Shown: positions 42,874 to 51,509, counted from the first letter of the stretch. The stretch: DNA of 64,000 nt from an uncultured Microbacteriaceae bacterium (GCA_937872445.1 CALMSL010000121.1:1-64000), one strand, 5' to 3'. Notes: generated by a model from the sequence alone, not told the origin. Numbers and translations: made by a program.

Positions 42874-44214
42874 TCACAGGAACGGGAGAACGTATCCGTT
42901 GACGAGTTCGGGGGCAAACGTCTTCGCCGCGAACCAGGCTCCGACGAGCGCTGCGGCGAGGATGAGCCAGACCCACAGCATCATCGAGTTTCTGCCGGTT
43001 TCGCGGCGCACCGCAATCGTGCGGATTGCCAGGTATACGGGGGCGGTCAGGATCGCCCAGTACCAGTGCGCCGGCCGGTTGTATCCGGCCCAATCGAGTT
43101 TGCGGCGGTCGGTTAACGCGAGAATGATCGTCGCAATGTAGGCTGCCACGAGCACTCCTCCCGCGAGCATCCACCACGTCAATCCGGCTGGAACGTATCG
43201 AGGGTAGTTCTCCTGTGCCTTGACCGCGGCGATGGCGAAAATGCCGGTCATGAGCGGCATGGAGGCGATGAGCCACCCCGAAACGGTGGAGGTTCGGGAG
43301 GACGTCGCCGGGTAGAGCTCATCCGGGTCCGGCGTGACGGTCTGCGGCTCGTGCGCCCACGCGCTCGTCGCGGCAACCGGAACCGGGCCGCTCCCGGGAG
43401 GTTCGGTGGCGCCGGCGCTGGCTGCTGCGGATTCGGGCGTCGCGTCCGGAGCAGCGAATGGAGCGGGGCTCGCGTGGGCCGCAAAGGGGTCGGCATCCGC
43501 CTGCACGGGTTCCGGCGCGGGGAATGCCGGCGCCGCGGCAGGAGGCTGAGGCACGCTTCCGGTCGTGAGCCAGTCGAACGCTGTCGGTGCCGAAGCATCG
43601 GGGATGTCGGTCGAGGGGAGCGCCGGCGTTGGCGCGGAAGTGGATGCCGACAGCGGGCCACCGGACTGTTCGGCTGACCGGGCACGCAGTTCCCGCCGCG
43701 AGGGAAGCCCGGTTGCGTGCAGTTCACCCTCCGGTGGGGCAGAAACAGGTGGTGTCACGAGCGGCGGAGCCGGTTCCTGCGGTTCCTGTGCCTGTGGTTC
43801 CTGTGCCTGTGGAGCCTCGACGGGGGCTTCCTGAAATTGGAGTGCCTCGACGCCGAGGTACTGCGGTTCGGGCTGATGAGTCGCTGATTCCTGCTCCGGT
43901 GCGTTCAGTGCCGGCGGTGGCTGCACAGGAGGCTGCTGCACGGGAGGCTGCTGAACGGGGAACTCTTGCACGGGAGGTTGCTGCGCGGCGAATTCCGGTG
44001 CCAAGGGTTCCTGAATGACCGGTTCCTGGGCGACCGGCTGCTGGGCGACCGGCTCCTGTGCGGGTGGTGCGGGCTCGGGCGCTGCCGGGGGCGCGGCAAC
44101 GGGCGGATGGATTGACTCCGTCCAGTTCTGGCCATCCCACCAGCGAAGCTCAGACGCTCCGTACGGGTCGGGATACCAGCCAGCCGGCACTGGTGCTGCC
44201 TGGTCTGGTGCCAT
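42874..44214 (-). CDS. DUF2510 membrane protein (paralogue 1)
   Basis: About 446 aa. An N-terminal DUF2510 motif (PAGWYPDPYGASELRWWDGQNWT) is followed by a long Pro/Gln/Glu/Ala-rich disordered region. The C-terminal domain has four hydrophobic helices, with DRRKLDWAGYNRPAHWYWAIL and PVYLAIRTIAV. It shares the C-terminal pattern with the proteins at 47.8 and 54.5 kb. ATG 44214 has AAGGA 8 nt upstream. An envelope-associated function is likely but unknown. Confidence 0.8.
   Translation of the reverse strand: MAPDQAAPVPAGWYPDPYGASELRWWDGQNWTESIHPPVAAPPAAPEPAPPAQEPVAQQPVAQEPVIQEPLAPEFAAQQPPVQEFPVQQPPVQQPPVQPPPALNAPEQESATHQPEPQYLGVEALQFQEAPVEAPQAQEPQAQEPQEPAPPLVTPPVSAPPEGELHATGLPSRRELRARSAEQSGGPLSASTSAPTPALPSTDIPDASAPTAFDWLTTGSVPQPPAAAPAFPAPEPVQADADPFAAHASPAPFAAPDATPESAAASAGATEPPGSGPVPVAATSAWAHEPQTVTPDPDELYPATSSRTSTVSGWLIASMPLMTGIFAIAAVKAQENYPRYVPAGLTWWMLAGGVLVAAYIATIILALTDRRKLDWAGYNRPAHWYWAILTAPVYLAIRTIAVRRETGRNSMMLWVWLILAAALVGAWFAAKTFAPELVNGYVLPFL
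43915..44080 (-). repeat. Degenerate Pro/Gln/Val repeat within DUF2510 gene
   Basis: Short tandem coding repeats give QQPPVQ, VQQPP and PVAQ-type units. This is the low-complexity linker, probably evolving by slippage. Confidence 0.6.
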
Positions 44215-44288
44215 GAGCGGGGTCCTTTCCACTGATTCGGGTCACGCGGAATTTCACAAGTCTATTCACGCCACCCTGTCGCGTCGTC

Positions 44289-44332
44289 CCCCAAGGCTGG
44301 GGTGTCTCGAATCTAGGCTACCCAAGTTGGGT
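44289..44332. other. Two GC-rich dyads upstream of DUF2510 gene 1
   Basis: CCCC-N6-GGGG (44289-44302) and ACCCAA-G-TTGGGT (44320-44332) lie between the DUF2510 start and the GNAT gene end. Similar C-run/G-run dyads stand near the other paralogues. Confidence 0.35.
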
Positions 44333-44393
44333 GGGAGCGGGGCGCTGTGGCGGGGGGAGAACGCAATGTCCACGTCGGGCAGCAACGGGACGA

Positions 44394-44678
44394 TCAGCGT
44401 GAGAGCAGCTCCGCGCGCTCCGGATGCCTGTCGAACCATTCGCCCACATACCAGCACATCGGAACGATGCGATACCCGGTCGTCGATTCGACATCATTCA
44501 CCGCGAACTCGACGATCTCGCCGGCAAGGCCCTGCCCCCGCCGCTTCGGATCGGTGAACGTGTGGGTGAAGGAAATGGAGTTGCCGCTCACCCGGTAGTC
44601 GACGGCGCTCGCCATCTCGCCGTCGATCCGCAGCGTGTAGCGGTTGTTGTCCGGCTCTTTCGCCAATTCCTTGCCCAT
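44394..44678 (-). CDS. GNAT-like (YjdJ-type) acetyltransferase
   Basis: Short 94-aa single-domain N-acetyltransferase-like protein. ISFTHTFTDPKRRGQGLAGEIVEFAV contains the acetyl-CoA-binding RRGQGLA segment, and the YRIVPMCWYVGEWFDRHPE ending matches the YjdJ family. The substrate is unknown. ATG 44678 is leaderless, divergent from the YdeI-like gene. Confidence 0.85.
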   Translation of the reverse strand: MGKELAKEPDNNRYTLRIDGEMASAVDYRVSGNSISFTHTFTDPKRRGQGLAGEIVEFAVNDVESTTGYRIVPMCWYVGEWFDRHPERAELLSR

Positions 44679-44684
44679 GGATCC

Positions 44685-44690
44685 AGCCTA
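44685..44690 (-). promoter_or_regulatory. -10 of leaderless GNAT gene
   Basis: Minus-strand TAGGCT lies 6 nt before ATG 44678. Confidence 0.5.
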
Positions 44691-44735
44691 ACCAAACGTC
44701 CTCCGCGCCGCCGACGGCCAGTCAGCCCTGCCCGA

Positions 44736-44741
44736 TAGGCT
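44736..44741 (+). promoter_or_regulatory. -10 of leaderless YdeI-like gene
   Basis: TAGGCT lies 6 nt before ATG 44748. Confidence 0.5.
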
Positions 44742-44747
44742 CGGCGC

Positions 44748-45356
44748 ATGCCGGCCGAATTCCCTGATCTGCTCCTTCCGGATGCCGCCGCCTGGCGCAC
44801 CTGGCTCGAGGCCAACCACGAAGAATCGCCGGGCGTTCGGCTTGTGCTCTCGCGAAAGGGCGGGACAACAACCACCCTGTTTTACGATGGGGCGCTGGAT
44901 GAGGCGCTGTGCTTCGGCTGGATCGACGGCCAGATGCGGCGAAGGGACGAGCGCACCACCTACCAGCGGTTTCAGCCGCGGGGCCCGCGCAGCGTGTGGT
45001 CCCTGCGCAACGTCGGGCACATCGAGCGGCTCGAGCGCGAAGGGCGAATGCACGCGGCGGGGCGCGCCGCCGTCGCAGCGGCGAAAGCCGACGGACGGTG
45101 GGATCGCGCCTACGCCGGTCCCGCTACCGCCGAAGCGCCGCCGGATCTGCTCGCCGCGATTGCAGCGGTCCCACAGGCGCAGGCCATGTATGACGTGCTG
45201 ACCTCGCAAAACCGCTATGCCCTGTATTTTCGGCTCAGCCAGCTCACGACGCCTGAAGCGCGAGCGCGAAGCATCGCGGCCGTAGTGGACAAGCTGGCGC
45301 GCCACGAAACGCCTCACGCGCAGAAGCGTTCACCCGAAAGTCCGCCGCGCGGCTGA
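44748..45356 (+). CDS. YdeI/OmpD-associated family protein
   Basis: About 202 aa. DALDEALCFGWIDGQ (here YDGALDEALCFGWIDGQM) is the family signature, followed by YQRFQPRGPRSVWSLRN. The helical C-terminus TSQNRYALYFRLSQLTTPEARARSI is typical of the family linked to bacteriocin protection in enterobacteria. Function here unknown. Confidence 0.85.
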   Translation: MPAEFPDLLLPDAAAWRTWLEANHEESPGVRLVLSRKGGTTTTLFYDGALDEALCFGWIDGQMRRRDERTTYQRFQPRGPRSVWSLRNVGHIERLEREGRMHAAGRAAVAAAKADGRWDRAYAGPATAEAPPDLLAAIAAVPQAQAMYDVLTSQNRYALYFRLSQLTTPEARARSIAAVVDKLARHETPHAQKRSPESPPRG

Positions 45357-45370
45357 CCCACGCGGCCGTG

Positions 45371-45865
45371 TCAGGGCGCCGAGGCGGGCAGCGCGCTTTC
45401 GATCGCGTCGATGAGCTCCGGAGCATCCGGTTTCACCGCGGAGCGGAATCGCTTCACCTCGCCGTCCGGTGCGATCAGGAACTTCTCGAAATTCCACTTC
45501 ACTTTTCCGGCCGAGCCCTGGGCATCCGGCACGGTGGTGAGCTTCTCAAACAGCGGGTGGGAGTTCTTTCCGTTGACCTTCACTTTGTCGAACAGCGGGA
45601 AAGTGACACCGAAATTGAGCGAGCAGAACTCCTTGATGTCCTGCGCGCTCCCCGGTTCCTGGGACAGGAATTGATTGCACGGAAACCCGAGGATGGTGAG
45701 GCCGCGATCGCCGTACTGCTCGTACAGCTTCTCGAGTCCGGCGTATTGCGGCGTGAACCCGCACTTGGATGCGACGTTGACGACCATGACCGCTTTCCCG
45801 GCGAACTCGCCGAACGTGGTCTCGTCGCCGTCGATCGTCGTGAGGGTGATGTTGTTCAGGTCCAT
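45371..45865 (-). CDS. Glutathione peroxidase-like thiol peroxidase
   Basis: About 164 aa. The peroxidatic cysteine lies in NVASKCGFTPQY, with the glutamine/asparagine in FPCNQF and the tryptophan in KWNFEKFL; this is a cysteine, not selenocysteine, enzyme. FPCNQF also provides the position used by thioredoxin-dependent members. Actinobacteria lack glutathione, so thioredoxin or mycothiol systems probably reduce it. ATG 45865 is leaderless. Confidence 0.92.
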   Translation of the reverse strand: MDLNNITLTTIDGDETTFGEFAGKAVMVVNVASKCGFTPQYAGLEKLYEQYGDRGLTILGFPCNQFLSQEPGSAQDIKEFCSLNFGVTFPLFDKVKVNGKNSHPLFEKLTTVPDAQGSAGKVKWNFEKFLIAPDGEVKRFRSAVKPDAPELIDAIESALPASAP

Positions 45866-45871
45866 GGTTTC

Positions 45872-45877
45872 AGGTTA
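45872..45877 (-). promoter_or_regulatory. -10 of leaderless peroxidase gene
   Basis: Minus-strand TAACCT lies 6 nt before ATG 45865. Confidence 0.5.
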
Positions 45878-45902
45878 CGTTGGCTCGCCGAAAATTGCCG
45901 GG

Positions 45903-47729
45903 TCAGCGTCCGGCGGCATACCCTTGCGCACCGCGCGGGTTCGCCGCAGCGTAGAGCACGCCGTCATCGCCTACCCCCACGGCGGAAAGCCTGCCCAGCG
46001 TCCAGCCGCCCGCCCGCGTCACGGCGTGCCCGCGCGCCTGAAGCGACGCGATCACCTCATCGCCGAGTCGGTCCTCGACGACGGCGCCCGCGGGTTCCCA
46101 GGTGCGCGGCCAGAATGAGTCGGGAAAGGATGTCGTGTGCAGGGTCGGCGCATCGATCGCCTGCTGCGGCGTGTATCCGCCGACAACCGTGCGCAGGATG
46201 TAGGGAAGCTGCCACTGGTCCTGCTGGTCCCCGCCGGGAGAGCCGAGCGTGCCCGCGGCGCGGCCGTTCCGAAGGATCAGGGTCGGCGTCAGCGTGGTGC
46301 GGGGGCGGCGCCCCGGTTGGAGGGATGACGGCGCGCCCGGGGTCAACCACGTCATTTGCAGCCGCGTGCCGAGGCAGAAACCAAGCTCCGGGATGGCGGG
46401 GGAGGACTGGAGCCACCCGCCGGATGGTGTGACCGACACGATGTTTCCCCAGCGATCGATGACGTCGAGGTGGCACGTGTCGCCCTTCGTTTCGCCCGAG
46501 GGGTCGATGGTGGGCTCGCCGACCTGATGCTGCGGGACGTACCGCTGACCGGCGGAGGGGATGGCCGGCGCGGCGCCCGCGAGGCGCAACGCGGGAACGA
46601 ACGGGGCGTGGCCGGGAACGGCCCCCGGTCGAAACTCGCGGGATGCCTCCTCGCCGATGAGCGCTCGGCGATCGGCCGCGTACTCGGGCGACAGCAACAC
46701 GTCGAGGGGGACCGGCAGCGCATCGCCGTAATAGGCCTCCCGGTCGGCGAGGGCGAGCTTCTCCGCCTCCAGGATCGTGTGGGCGCCAACCGGCGTGCAG
46801 GGGTCGAGCCGTTCGTCGGCGAACCCCTCGAGAATGCGGAGCATCTGCAGCAACACCGGCCCCTGCCCCCACGCCGCTGATTTCGCCACCGTGATGCCCC
46901 GGAAATCCGAGGTCACGGCAGGCTCGTACGAGGCCCGGAATCCGGCCAGATCCGCTGCGGTGATCACGCCGGCATGATCGTCGCCCGTCGAGTGGCGGTG
47001 CGGGGTGCGGGCGAACGAATCGATCGCCTGTGCCACGAATCCGCTCGCCCATTCGTCGCGGGCGGCATCGATGCGGGCGTGCCGGGACGATCCGACCGCG
47101 GTGCCGGCGAGCCGCTCGAGTGTCCGCGCGTAGGGGAGGTTGGCGGCGAGCGACCCTGCGGCGGGAACACGGCCGTCCGGCATCCACAGTTCGGCGGAGG
47201 TCGGCCAGTGCACCGCGAACAGTTCGGACACGCGCTCGATCGTTGCGGAGACCCGGTCCAGAAGCGGATGTCCGTCTCTCGCGTAACCGATGGCGAAAGC
47301 GAGAACGTCGACCAGCTCCCATGTCCCGTGGTCGCGCAGGAGAAGAAGCCAGGCATCCACGGCGCCGGGGATCGCGGCGGCGAGCGCCCCGGCACCCGGC
47401 ACGAGGGTCAGGCCTTCGGTGCGGAAGTGGTCGATGGTGGCGCCGGCGGGGGCCGGGCCCTGGCCCATGAGCACTACGGGGTCTCCCGGTGCGTCGGCGG
47501 TGGCGAAAATTCCGACGAGGTCCCCGCCGGGCCCGTTCAGGTGCGGTTCGACCACGTGCAGCACGAACGCGCAGGCGACAGCCGCGTCGAACGCATTCCC
47601 TCCGCGTTCGAGAACCGACTGTCCGGATGCGGTCGCCAGCCAGTGGGTGGACGCGGTCATCCCGAAAGTGCCGCGCAGCGTCGGCCGGGTGGTGAAGGCG
47701 CGGGGTGAAGTGAACGTCACAGCCCTCAA
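45903..47729 (-). CDS. Gamma-glutamyltransferase family protein
   Basis: Ntn-hydrolase of about 608 aa. The large-subunit part opens with ATASGQSVLERGGNAFDAAVACAF and PHLNGPGGD. The self-cleavage/catalytic threonine is in KGDTCHLDVIDRWGN, and SVTPSGGWLQSSP follows in the small subunit. GSPGGDQQDQWQLPYI is the late signature. There is no obvious signal peptide, so it may act in the cytoplasm on gamma-glutamyl or other amides. The start is uncertain (TTG 47729 or GTG 47720). Confidence 0.88.
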   Translation of the reverse strand: MRAVTFTSPRAFTTRPTLRGTFGMTASTHWLATASGQSVLERGGNAFDAAVACAFVLHVVEPHLNGPGGDLVGIFATADAPGDPVVLMGQGPAPAGATIDHFRTEGLTLVPGAGALAAAIPGAVDAWLLLLRDHGTWELVDVLAFAIGYARDGHPLLDRVSATIERVSELFAVHWPTSAELWMPDGRVPAAGSLAANLPYARTLERLAGTAVGSSRHARIDAARDEWASGFVAQAIDSFARTPHRHSTGDDHAGVITAADLAGFRASYEPAVTSDFRGITVAKSAAWGQGPVLLQMLRILEGFADERLDPCTPVGAHTILEAEKLALADREAYYGDALPVPLDVLLSPEYAADRRALIGEEASREFRPGAVPGHAPFVPALRLAGAAPAIPSAGQRYVPQHQVGEPTIDPSGETKGDTCHLDVIDRWGNIVSVTPSGGWLQSSPAIPELGFCLGTRLQMTWLTPGAPSSLQPGRRPRTTLTPTLILRNGRAAGTLGSPGGDQQDQWQLPYILRTVVGGYTPQQAIDAPTLHTTSFPDSFWPRTWEPAGAVVEDRLGDEVIASLQARGHAVTRAGGWTLGRLSAVGVGDDGVLYAAANPRGAQGYAAGR

Positions 47730-47766
47730 CGCTACCGCGCGTTCGAGAGTGTGACCCGAATGCTGG

Positions 47767-48441
47767 CTAGGCGCTCAGCAGTGAGACGAACAGGGCGTAG
47801 TAGATGGTGCTGAAGGCGAGCACGGCGACAGCAGGCACGAACGAACACAGGATGTACACCACGAGCGGGGCCCAGCCGTGTCCCACCGTGCGGCTGACGT
47901 GATAGCCCCGGACAATCAGGTACACGAGAGGGCTCAGCAGCATCCACCACGGCGTCGCCGTCCTGGTGTGCAGCGAGTTGTCCAGCACGTGGCGGTCGTG
48001 CACGGCGAGAGACACCGCGAACGCGAAAATCACGACGCTCGTCAACGCGATCAGGAACGTCGAGTAGAGGTCCCCCAGCGTGATGATGAGGCCCAGAACG
48101 AGCAGGGTCGCCCACACCGGCATGGTGGCGATCGTCCACGCGGCGCCGGTGTAGGCGCGGGTCGGGTGGAACTGCATGATCGGCTTCGCCGCCATGGACA
48201 CGTTGTCCTGGGTGTCGTAGCGCCGGTTCATCGGACGGTACGGGTCGATCGGAGGCAGCGTCGCATCGGTGCGGATGGCAACGGGCGAGAAGTACCGGTC
48301 GGGCTGAGGCGGGGCCACGGGATGACGCGGGCGCGTGGTCGTGGACCATTGGCTGCCGTCCCACCACCGCGCCTGGGCGTCGTTGGCGGGATCCGGGTAC
48401 CAGCCGGCAATGATGACGGTCGTCGCCGTGTCGATAGACAT
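47767..48441 (-). CDS. DUF2510 membrane protein (paralogue 2)
   Basis: About 224 aa. DUF2510 (IAGWYPDPANDAQARWWDGSQWS) is followed by a short linker and four hydrophobic helices. DRHVLDNSLHTRTATPWWMLLSPLVYLIVRG aligns with the membrane domains of the paralogues at 42.9 and 54.5 kb, but the long disordered region is absent. Function unknown. The upstream stretch 48442-48670 is gene-free and C-rich on the plus strand. Confidence 0.8.
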   Translation of the reverse strand: MSIDTATTVIIAGWYPDPANDAQARWWDGSQWSTTTRPRHPVAPPQPDRYFSPVAIRTDATLPPIDPYRPMNRRYDTQDNVSMAAKPIMQFHPTRAYTGAAWTIATMPVWATLLVLGLIITLGDLYSTFLIALTSVVIFAFAVSLAVHDRHVLDNSLHTRTATPWWMLLSPLVYLIVRGYHVSRTVGHGWAPLVVYILCSFVPAVAVLAFSTIYYALFVSLLSA

Positions 48442-48522
48442 TTATCCCCCCCCGGGTGAAGTGACCCAGCCCCTCGCTAGTGAAACTTTCCCACTTCCGA
48501 CGGTACTGGGTTGCCGCAAGCG

Positions 48523-48583
48523 TTACACGCCCCCCTTCGCGGGTAAGTGGCAGTCGTATTTGCCCCCCAACCGGGTGCTTGCC
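48523..48583 (+). ncRNA. Paired hairpins with C6 loops
   Basis: TTAC (48523-48526) pairs with GTAA (48543-48546) around a loop containing CCCCCC (48530-48535). GGCA (48549-48552) pairs with TGCC (48580-48583) around a loop containing CCCCCC (48563-48568). Two successive C6 loops recall the actinobacterial 6C RNA motif, but the stems are weak and no T-run terminator follows. It lies 87 bp before the DarT-like gene. Confidence 0.2.
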
Positions 48584-48670
48584 GCACGGGGGTGTGTCGG
48601 GTACACGGCCGGTGGACGCGTAGCCTTGGGCCTGACGGCAAGTTTTGCCGCGCAGCAGTGAAGGAGCCCC

Positions 48671-49435
48671 GTGACGACCGAGTGCATTCACGGACTGGAG
48701 GTTTCCCGATGCGATCAGTGTTCGCCGAAACCAGCGCCCGCCGCGTCGCGATCGGTCCCGTCGGCACACACATCTCGGCCGAGAAGCCAGGCCAAGCGTC
48801 CTGGCGGTTCGAGAGCGCTGTCGAAGCCGGCGGTCGCGGATCAGAGTGCACGTCGGATCTTTCACGTCACGCACCGGCGAAACCTGGAAGGCATCCTCCG
48901 TGCCGGACGCATCCTCGCGGATGCCGCCGGCGCCGCCCCTGCAGTGGACATCTCCTCGTCAGCCAATCGTGCAGCGCGGCGTGAAGCACGCGTTGGTGGC
49001 CGCACGGTCGCGGAGCACGTGCCGTTTTTCCTGGTTCCCAATGCGTCCCTGTGGGAACGGATACGTGACAGCGAGGCCGATCCGCGGCTCGTCGAGACCG
49101 CCCACGACCAGCCGGCAGCCGATTTCGTGATCCTCGTGAGCACGGTGGGCGCGGCGGGGGAGCTGGCGGTGATGGCCAACGGTGATGCTGCGGAACCACT
49201 CACGCGATTCTCGACGCTCGCCGAAGCGGCAGGGCGGCCGCCACGTCAACTCCACGAGGAGGATGCCGCGCGCGAGGCCGAATTTTTGGTGCCGCTGGAG
49301 TTCCCGATGTCGGCGATCACGCTCATCGGGGTCGCCAACGACAAGGTGCGCACCGACGTGCGAACGCTTCTGACCGGTCGCGATGTCACTGCGAAAGTGT
49401 CGGTGTACCCTCCCTGGTTCCAGCCGACCTGGTGA
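48671..49435 (+). CDS. DarT-like (DUF4433) ADP-ribosyltransferase
   Basis: About 254 aa. A mini zinc-binding-like motif (CIHG-x6-C-x2-C) at residues 5-17 precedes a Ser/Arg/Ala-rich linker. The DarT-type domain starts at RIFHVTHRRNLEGILRAGRIL, continues with HVPFFLVPNASLWERI, and ends with the AEFLVPLEFPMSAI segment bearing the presumed catalytic glutamate. DarT toxins ADP-ribosylate thymidine in single-stranded DNA. No DarG macrodomain antitoxin is encoded nearby. GTG 48671 has AAGGAG 5 nt upstream. It may be a housekeeping or defence protein. Confidence 0.7.
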   Translation: MTTECIHGLEVSRCDQCSPKPAPAASRSVPSAHTSRPRSQAKRPGGSRALSKPAVADQSARRIFHVTHRRNLEGILRAGRILADAAGAAPAVDISSSANRAARREARVGGRTVAEHVPFFLVPNASLWERIRDSEADPRLVETAHDQPAADFVILVSTVGAAGELAVMANGDAAEPLTRFSTLAEAAGRPPRQLHEEDAAREAEFLVPLEFPMSAITLIGVANDKVRTDVRTLLTGRDVTAKVSVYPPWFQPTW

Positions 49436-49451
49436 CCGCGCGTGCTGGCGC

Positions 49452-49940
49452 TTAGGGCCGCGACGGCTCGTTCGGCGACTCGCAGATCACCACCGGGATG
49501 TTCCGTTCGGTCTTGTTCTGGTACTCGGCGTACCCCGGATTCGCCGTCACAATCTGCGGCCACAGCACCGCCTTCTCCTCGGGGGTTGCCGTACGAGCGC
49601 GCAGCGGCCAGGTCTGGCCTGCCACCGTCAGCTCGACCTGCGGGTTTGCGACCAGATTGCGGTACCACTCCGGGTCGCGGTCGTCGCCACCCTTGGAAGC
49701 GACAAGCACCCATCGTCCGTCGCCGTGCACCGGAGACGTCAGCATGGTGGAGCGCCGGATTCCGGATACCCGCCCCGTCGTGTGCAACTCGACAGCGGGC
49801 ATTGGCCCGAACTGCCAGCCCCTTCGCCCGCGCGTGACGGCCAGGAGAGTGCGATGGCCGAAGTTCATGAGCTTCAGTGCCACGTCGAAGAGCCGTTGAC
49901 GCACAGTCACCGGCACGTTACTTCGTGATCTCGAATTCAT
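49452..49940 (-). CDS. F420-dependent nitroreductase family (Ddn-like) protein
   Basis: About 162 aa split-barrel deazaflavin-dependent oxidoreductase. PAVELHTTGRVSGIRRSTMLTSP and VLVASKGGDDRDPEWYRNLVANPQVEL match the Ddn/DUF385 family, which reduces quinones or other electrophiles with F420H2. It overlaps the end of the CoA-binding gene by 23 bp; a GTG at 49916 would give an almost non-overlapping start. Confidence 0.88.
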   Translation of the reverse strand: MNSRSRSNVPVTVRQRLFDVALKLMNFGHRTLLAVTRGRRGWQFGPMPAVELHTTGRVSGIRRSTMLTSPVHGDGRWVLVASKGGDDRDPEWYRNLVANPQVELTVAGQTWPLRARTATPEEKAVLWPQIVTANPGYAEYQNKTERNIPVVICESPNEPSRP

Positions 49941-50355
49941 TGACGGTCACCCCGAGGCAATTGTCTTCAATGAAGTTCATTCCCGCGGCCTCGGCAATGG
50001 CGCGCGCCTCGGCGGAGCGGATCTCGAGTTGCAGCCACAGCGTCTTGGCGCCGATCGCCGCGGCCTGCTCTGCCACGCCTGCCGCCTCCTCGGCGGGGCG
50101 GAACACATCCACGATGTCCACCGGGACGGGAATGTCCGCCAGCGTGCGGTACGCCTTTTGGCCGAGTATCTCGTCGGCGGAAGGGTTCACGGGGATGACC
50201 GTGAACCCGGCCTTCATGAGCCAGCGGGGAATGCGGTTCGCTGCCTTGCGCTCGTGGGTGGATGCCCCGACGACGGCGATCGTCGTCGACGATTCCAGCA
50301 GGGCGCGCAACGCGCTTTCGCTCATGCCGGAATCCTGCGAGCGTGTGTCAGTCAC
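49918..50355 (-). CDS. CoA-binding domain protein
   Basis: About 145 aa, YccU-type Rossmann fold. TIAVVGASTHERKAANRIPRWLMKAGFTVIPVNPSADEILG is the CoA-binding N-terminal part, followed by VDIVDVFRPAEEA and LWLQLEIRSAEA. GTG 50355 has GAGGAG 6 nt upstream, an unusually clear ribosome binding site here. Physiological role unknown. It forms an operon with the Ddn-like gene. Confidence 0.9.
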   Translation of the reverse strand: MTDTRSQDSGMSESALRALLESSTTIAVVGASTHERKAANRIPRWLMKAGFTVIPVNPSADEILGQKAYRTLADIPVPVDIVDVFRPAEEAAGVAEQAAAIGAKTLWLQLEIRSAEARAIAEAAGMNFIEDNCLGVTVNEFEITK

Positions 50356-50413
50356 TTTTTCTCCTCTTGAGCATGGCCGGTTTCGGCCAGGTTTTGCGTT
50401 TCGGTGGCGGCGG

Positions 50414-51091
50414 TCAGCTCACACCGGCGGCCAGCTGGGCCGAGACGAACCTCACGAGGTCCGCCAATTCTTCCTGGCTCACCGTGTGCTCCATCGGGTA
50501 CCACTGTGCCTCGAGCGCCGTGTGGGCGGCCAGCCATTCGCCGGTGGCTTTCACCGCGTCGGGCGGAATCACCGGGTCAAAGTCGCCGTGCGCCCAAAAC
50601 ACCGGCACGCGGGGTGTGCGGGCCGCGAGCACCTCATCGCCTGGATGATCCACATCGGCCACGAAGCCGCTCAATTGCAGCGCGTAGTCGAAGCGGTCCG
50701 GTGCGGTTCTCAGAAGTTGGAGCGCCATGCAGCCGCCCTGCGAGAATCCCATGAGGCCGACCCCGCTCGGCTCGAAATCGAGACGGTCGAGCCAGTCGAG
50801 GACACCCTGCACGGAGGCGTCGAGCAGTGTCGTGTCCGGGCTCGACGACGGGGAACCCGCCTGGAACCAGGCGAATCCGCCTCCATATTCCAGCGGCGCT
50901 CGCAGCGACGCGACGACGAGTCCGGGAGGCAGAAAACGATTCAGGCCGAACAGGTCGCCCTCGTGACTGCCCAGGCCGTGCATCATGACAAGAAGGGGCT
51001 TTCCCGAGCGTTCTTCCAGCGGAATATTCCACAGAGTCGAACCCGCATCGAGCCCGCTGCTGTGAAGGTCATCGGATCGCCGCTCGCTCAT
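50414..51091 (-). CDS. Carboxylesterase/phospholipase-like alpha/beta hydrolase
   Basis: About 225 aa, Abhydrolase_2 (YpfH-like) family. MHGLGSHEGDLFGL forms the oxyanion region, MGFSQGGCMALQ the nucleophile elbow, WAHGDFDPVIP the acid and MEHTVSQEEL the histidine. It hydrolyses short esters in the cytoplasm. ATG 51091 is leaderless (TAGGGT 6 nt upstream). Confidence 0.87.
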   Translation of the reverse strand: MSERRSDDLHSSGLDAGSTLWNIPLEERSGKPLLVMMHGLGSHEGDLFGLNRFLPPGLVVASLRAPLEYGGGFAWFQAGSPSSSPDTTLLDASVQGVLDWLDRLDFEPSGVGLMGFSQGGCMALQLLRTAPDRFDYALQLSGFVADVDHPGDEVLAARTPRVPVFWAHGDFDPVIPPDAVKATGEWLAAHTALEAQWYPMEHTVSQEELADLVRFVSAQLAAGVS

Positions 51092-51097
51092 CCTTCC

Positions 51098-51103
51098 ACC
51101 CTA
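51098..51103 (-). promoter_or_regulatory. -10 of leaderless esterase gene
   Basis: Minus-strand TAGGGT lies 6 nt before ATG 51091. Confidence 0.5.
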
Positions 51104-51146
51104 AGCGAGACCCCTGTCCCGCTGCTGCGACGGTGGCGGACGGCGG

Positions 51147-51509
51147 TCAGCTCGCCGCAAGGATGTTCGGTGCCCAGGACGAGATCGGTGCAACCGGAAC
51201 CGCGAAGTTCGTGTTCACCGTCTTCCACTTCTGGAGGCGCGGGGCAACCCAAAACAGGAAAATGCCCAGCGTCAGGATGCTGAGGACCCACCACCACAGC
51301 CACCGCCCGAAGAGCCCGATGGCGGTACCGGTGAACACGAGCTGTTGCCCGTCGATGAAAGTGTGCTTGCATCGCCACCGCTCGGTCAGCACGACGGCGA
51401 ACGGGAAGCAAATGCCAAGGGTGAGAGTCGTGATCAGAATGCCGAGGATGGCCGTCCCCACATACGTGGCGGCGCCCCCATCGAAGCTGAATCGGGTTGC
51501 TTTGGGCAT
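51147..51509 (-). CDS. DUF898-like membrane protein
   Basis: About 120 aa. FSFDGGAATYVGTAILGILITTLTLGICFPFAVVLTERWRCKHTFIDGQQL is typical of the DUF898/YjgN family, here in a short form with two or three hydrophobic helices. Role unknown. It lies divergent from the HD-domain gene across a 269-bp region. Confidence 0.8.
   Translation of the reverse strand: MPKATRFSFDGGAATYVGTAILGILITTLTLGICFPFAVVLTERWRCKHTFIDGQQLVFTGTAIGLFGRWLWWWVLSILTLGIFLFWVAPRLQKWKTVNTNFAVPVAPISSWAPNILAAS

Noticed and set aside
42480..43141. Short ORFs of 73-145 codons in the gap after DUF488
   Set aside because: Composition and position look non-coding, they overlap hairpins and the DUF2510 3' end, and no ribosome binding site supports them.
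45368..46432. 354-codon plus-strand frame over the peroxidase and GGT genes
   Set aside because: Antisense of two well-supported genes, no recognisable domain.
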